A stretch of 7,836 nucleotides of DNA. Origin: Burkholderiales bacterium (GTDB lineage Bacteria > Pseudomonadota > Gammaproteobacteria > Burkholderiales > Burkholderiaceae_C). Position numbers and translations under genes: made by a program. Shown in pieces: positions 5,148-7,836 of this stretch. Numbering within the stretch: the stretch's first letter is position 1; each line of letters begins with the position of its first letter. Under the pieces are notes generated by a model. That model was not told where the DNA came from. It was given only the letters and a program-made list of their open reading frames with translations, and made no database searches. The stretch covers positions 1 through 7,836 of the forward strand of contig JAGWTL010000130.1 of the NCBI GenBank assembly GCA_028869035.1. The letters run 5' to 3'.

Positions 5148-6641
5148 TCAGAGCGGTCGGCCCTGGCGAGCGAGCAGCCAGGCCGGCGCGTCCTGCAGCG
5201 ACACCGGGCGCAGGAAACGCGCCAGCGCTGCATCGCCGACCGAGGTGCTCTCGGGCCGGGTGCTGCTGGGCCAGGGACCGCCATGTTGCTGGGCCGCCGT
5301 GACGGCCACGCCCGTGGGCACACCGGCAAAGAGTACCCGACCGGCGATGGCCATGGCACCGCGCACGAGCGCCTGCACATCCGCGCTTTCGGCCTGCGCG
5401 CCCCAGACCGTGACGGTCAACGAGCCGCCCGCGGCCTGCAGCACTTGCAGGGCCTGGGCCACACTGGCCGCACGCACGACGAGGCTGCCGGGGCCGAAGA
5501 CTTCCTCACGCAGGGCCGCCTTGGCAATAAAGGCGTCTGCACTCACCTGCGCCAGCACCGGCCGCGGCGGCCGGCCCGCAGCGGCGAGCTCATGCACGAC
5601 AAACGCCGCGCCGGCCTCGCCCCAATGGGCCACGCCGGCGTCGAAGTTCCTGCGCATGCCCTGCGTGAGCATGGCGTGCGGGTTCTGGCCGGTCAGGGCC
5701 AGTCCCAGCTGCTGCACAAAAGCGTCGTTCACAGCCTTGGCATCGGCCTGCGTGGCGTCGAGCAGCACGATCACACCGGGGTTGGTGCAGAACTGGCCGC
5801 AGCCCAGCGCGATGGAGCCGGCCAAGGTCGTCGCCAGATCAGCGCCTTTGGTCTTCAGCTCGGCCGGCAGCGCGATCACGGGATTGATGGAACCGAGTTC
5901 GCCGTAGAAAGGAATCGGACGCGGACGCGCCGCGGCTTCGGCCGCCAGCGCGGCACCGCCGCGTGTGGAACCCGTGAAGGCCGCAGCCGCGATGGCCGGG
6001 TGGCGCACGAGCTGCACACCCACTTCGTTGCTGGCGCCCTGCACCATGCCCACCAGACCGGCGGGCAGGTTCTGCGCAGCCAGCACCTGGCGGATCAGGG
6101 CGTAGGTCTGCTGCGAGAGCTGCGGGTGGCCCGGGTGGGCCTTGATCACCACGGAACAACCGGCGACCAGCGCGGCCGCGGTGTCACCACCGAGCACCGA
6201 GAAGGCGAAGGGGAAGTTGCTGGCCGCATACATCGCCACGGGGCCCAGGGGCAGCAGCCAACGCTGCATGGCGGGGTGGCCCGCGGGCGGGGCACCGGCC
6301 ACGGCGGGATCGTCCGTGTATTCAAAAGGCACGCCGCGCTCGGCGATGTCGGCGAAACGTCGCAGTTGGAAAGCCGTGCGGTCGAGTTCGCCGTTGAGAC
6401 GCACCGGACCCAGCGCGGTTTCCTGGTCGGCCATGGCCACGAGGGTCTCACGGCCGGCTTCCAGGCCCGCGGCCAGTGCACGCAGCAGGCTCGCGCGCTG
6501 CGCGCCGCTGCCGGCCTGCCAGAGCGCAAAGGCAGCAGCGGCGGCCGTGCAGACGGCGTCGATGTCGGCCGGGGTCGAAGCCGTCAGCGTGCCCAGCACT
6601 TCGCCGGTGCGTGCGTTGCAGGAAGAGAAGGATGTGCTCAT
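5148..6641 (-). CDS. Aldehyde dehydrogenase, probable 2,5-dioxovalerate (alpha-ketoglutarate semialdehyde) dehydrogenase
   Basis: This 497-residue cytosolic NAD(P)-dependent enzyme is predicted to oxidise 2,5-dioxopentanoate to 2-oxoglutarate, the last step of oxidative D-glucarate breakdown. Aldehyde-dehydrogenase landmarks are present: N142 in ASNFPF, K167 in VVIKAHPGHP, the nucleotide-binding FTGST (222-226), the general base E248 in YGELGSINP, the catalytic C285 in GCGQFCTNPG and EEVFGP (379-384). The phrases KAHPGHP and GQFCTNPG resemble the semialdehyde dehydrogenase subgroup found in sugar-acid and hydroxyproline pathways. The length is normal. The ATG at 6641 gives a natural N-terminus, though its ribosome binding site is weak. 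It lies 130 bases downstream of gudD on the same strand, which strongly supports the glucarate assignment. Substrate specificity is inferred; a hydroxyproline-pathway enzyme is the main alternative. Confidence 0.9.
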   Translation of the reverse strand: MSTSFSSCNARTGEVLGTLTASTPADIDAVCTAAAAAFALWQAGSGAQRASLLRALAAGLEAGRETLVAMADQETALGPVRLNGELDRTAFQLRRFADIAERGVPFEYTDDPAVAGAPPAGHPAMQRWLLPLGPVAMYAASNFPFAFSVLGGDTAAALVAGCSVVIKAHPGHPQLSQQTYALIRQVLAAQNLPAGLVGMVQGASNEVGVQLVRHPAIAAAAFTGSTRGGAALAAEAAARPRPIPFYGELGSINPVIALPAELKTKGADLATTLAGSIALGCGQFCTNPGVIVLLDATQADAKAVNDAFVQQLGLALTGQNPHAMLTQGMRRNFDAGVAHWGEAGAAFVVHELAAAGRPPRPVLAQVSADAFIAKAALREEVFGPGSLVVRAASVAQALQVLQAAGGSLTVTVWGAQAESADVQALVRGAMAIAGRVLFAGVPTGVAVTAAQQHGGPWPSSTRPESTSVGDAALARFLRPVSLQDAPAWLLARQGRPL

Positions 6642-6684
6642 GGATCAGCTCGCAAAAAAGTTGGGGAATGCTGAACAGGCCCCT

Positions 6685-6765
6685 CCGTTCGGACCGAGCT
6701 TGTCGAAGTCCTCTGCAAGTTATTGATTTGCAAAGAGAGCGTTTCGACAGGCTCAACGCGAACGG
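6685..6765. repeat. REP-like imperfect inverted repeat between gudD and the aldehyde dehydrogenase gene
   Basis: The left arm at 6685-6708 begins CCGTTCGGACCGAGCTTGTC and the right arm at 6742-6765 ends CTCAACGCGAACGG. Reverse-complemented, the 24-base arms match at 18 positions, including TTCGACA, GCTC and CGAACGG. The 33-base centre holds a further small imperfect palindrome (CTCTGCAA and TTGCAAAGAG). The core TTCGACAGGCTC...CGAACGG resembles, from memory, an intergenic repeat abundant in Burkholderiales and some other proteobacteria. The right arm ends six bases after the gudD stop on the - strand. In RNA it would make a long hairpin that may protect or attenuate the gudD message. Confidence 0.75.
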
Positions 6766-6771
6766 ACTGGT

Positions 6772-7836
6772 TCAGCGCACCAGGCAGGGACGCTTGTTGT
6801 CGAACTTCCAGCCGGGGATCAGGTACTGCATGGCCGTGGCGTCGTCACGCGAACCCAGGCCATGCTGCAAATAGAGTTGATGGGCTTTCTCGACCTCGAC
6901 CATGTCGAACTCCACACCCAGGCCCGGCTTCTTCGGCACCTGCACGTGCCCCCCCACGATCTTCAGCGGCTCTTTCGTGAGGCGCTGGCCGTCCTGCCAG
7001 ATCCAGTGCGTGTCGATGGCCGTGACCTTGCCGGGTGCGGCCGCGGCCACGTGGGTGAACATGGCCAGCGAGACGTCGAAATGGTTGTTGGAATGCGAAC
7101 CCCAGGTCAGGCCCCAGTCGCGGCAGGTCTGCGCCACGCGCACCGAGCCGGCCATGGTCCAGAAATGCGGATCGGCCAGCGGGATGTCCACACTCTGCAA
7201 GGACAGGGCATGGCTGAGCTGACGCCAGTCGGTGGCCACCATATTGGTGGCCGTGGGCAGGCCCGTGGCACGGCGGAACTCGGCCATGACCTCACGGCCG
7301 CTGAAACCGTCTTCGGCCCCACACGGATCCTCGGCGTAGGCGACCACACCGCGCATGCGCTGGCCCAGGCGGATCGCGTCCTTGAGCAGCCAGCCGCCGT
7401 TGGGGTCCAGCGTCACGCGCGCCTCGGGGAAGCGCTCGTGCAGCGCGGTCACGGCATCGACTTCCTCGTCGCCGCGCATCACACCACCCTTGAGTTTGAA
7501 ATCGTTGAAGCCGTATTTCTCGCGCGCGGCCTCGGCCAGGCGCACCACGGCCTGCGGCGTCATGGCCTCTTCGTGGCGCAGGCGGAACCAGGCGTTGTCG
7601 GCATGGGGCTCGCTCGCGTAGGGCAAATCGGTCTTCTTGCGATCGCCGACGAAAAAGAGATAACCCAGCATCTCCACCGCATCACGCTGCTGGCCTTCGC
7701 CCAGCAGGGCGGCCACCGGCACTTCCAGATGCTGGCCCAGCAGGTCCAGCAGCGCGGACTCGACAGCCGTCACGGCGTGGATGGTGGTGCGCAGGTCGAA
7801 GGTCTGCAGGCCGCGGCCGCCGGCGTCGCGGTCGGC
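6772..7836 (-). CDS. gudD: D-glucarate dehydratase, 5' end cut by window edge
   Basis: This enolase-superfamily enzyme dehydrates D-glucarate to 5-dehydro-4-deoxy-D-glucarate. The frame is open to the window edge, giving 354 residues; E. coli GudD has about 446, so roughly 91 N-terminal residues lie outside. The first visible residues, including GGRGLQTFDLRTTIH, already match the family, so the internal GTG at 7773 is not the start. In partial numbering, the catalytic KLK has K114/K116, the metal ligands are D144 (LDPNGG), E175 (EDPCGAE) and N198 (TNMVATDW), and the His-Asp dyad is D222 (ADPHFW) and H248 (WGSHSNNHFD). All fit the remembered E. coli residues with a constant offset of 91. The C-terminal YLIPGWKFDNKRP is a strong family signature. 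The downstream aldehyde dehydrogenase belongs to the same pathway. A uronate or galactarate dehydratase is unlikely. Confidence 0.97.
   Translation of the reverse strand, partial: ADRDAGGRGLQTFDLRTTIHAVTAVESALLDLLGQHLEVPVAALLGEGQQRDAVEMLGYLFFVGDRKKTDLPYASEPHADNAWFRLRHEEAMTPQAVVRLAEAAREKYGFNDFKLKGGVMRGDEEVDAVTALHERFPEARVTLDPNGGWLLKDAIRLGQRMRGVVAYAEDPCGAEDGFSGREVMAEFRRATGLPTATNMVATDWRQLSHALSLQSVDIPLADPHFWTMAGSVRVAQTCRDWGLTWGSHSNNHFDVSLAMFTHVAAAAPGKVTAIDTHWIWQDGQRLTKEPLKIVGGHVQVPKKPGLGVEFDMVEVEKAHQLYLQHGLGSRDDATAMQYLIPGWKFDNKRPCLVR

Noticed and set aside
5088..6674. A 528-codon open frame on the + strand opposite the aldehyde dehydrogenase gene
   Set aside because: The - strand product has all aldehyde dehydrogenase motifs; the + strand product is Arg/Gly/His-rich with no family resemblance. 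It is a shadow frame.
7771..7773. GTG as the start of gudD
   Set aside because: The 21 codons upstream to the window edge are in frame and match the GudD family, so the gene is simply cut by the window edge.

Overview
The window is GC-rich, densely coding DNA, and its protein families look betaproteobacterial, most likely Burkholderiales and possibly Comamonadaceae. This assignment rests on remembered similarity of the S21, YqeY, QseB/QseC-like and GudD sequences and on one REP-like repeat; it was not tested by a search. Seven complete protein genes lie on the + strand (5-5066) and one complete plus one partial gene on the - strand (5148-7836). No rRNA, tRNA, CRISPR array, transposase or phage gene was seen, and no gene-free stretch exceeds 300 bases.

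Region 1 (1-769): rpsU (ribosomal protein S21), a strong intrinsic terminator, then a GatB/YqeY-domain gene. These are the usual first members of a macromolecular-synthesis locus, but the dnaG and rpoD genes that often follow are absent here.

Region 2 (about 785-5066): a QseB/PmrA-type response regulator and its QseC-type histidine kinase overlap by 4 bases. They are followed by a periplasmic Do-family (DegP/DegQ/MucD) protease, a small three-helix membrane protein and a small charged protein. The promoter regions of the regulator gene and of the protease gene carry almost the same 17-bp element, CTTAAG-N5-CCTAAG, an 11-bp-spaced direct repeat of the form bound by PmrA/QseB-family regulators. 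The simplest reading is an autoregulated envelope-sensing circuit that also controls the protease and perhaps the two unknown small genes behind it. This is the most interesting part of the window.

Region 3 (5148-7836, - strand): the C-terminal four fifths of D-glucarate dehydratase (gudD, running off the right edge) followed by an aldehyde dehydrogenase of the 2,5-dioxovalerate (alpha-ketoglutarate semialdehyde) type. These are the first and last steps of oxidative D-glucarate catabolism to 2-oxoglutarate; the middle enzyme, 5-dehydro-4-deoxyglucarate dehydratase, is not in the window. A REP-like imperfect inverted repeat fills most of the 130-bp gap between the two genes. The two blocks converge at 5067-5147.

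Nothing here is plainly a new biological system. The best candidates for new information are the two-component/protease regulon with its matched operators and the two uncharacterised small genes.
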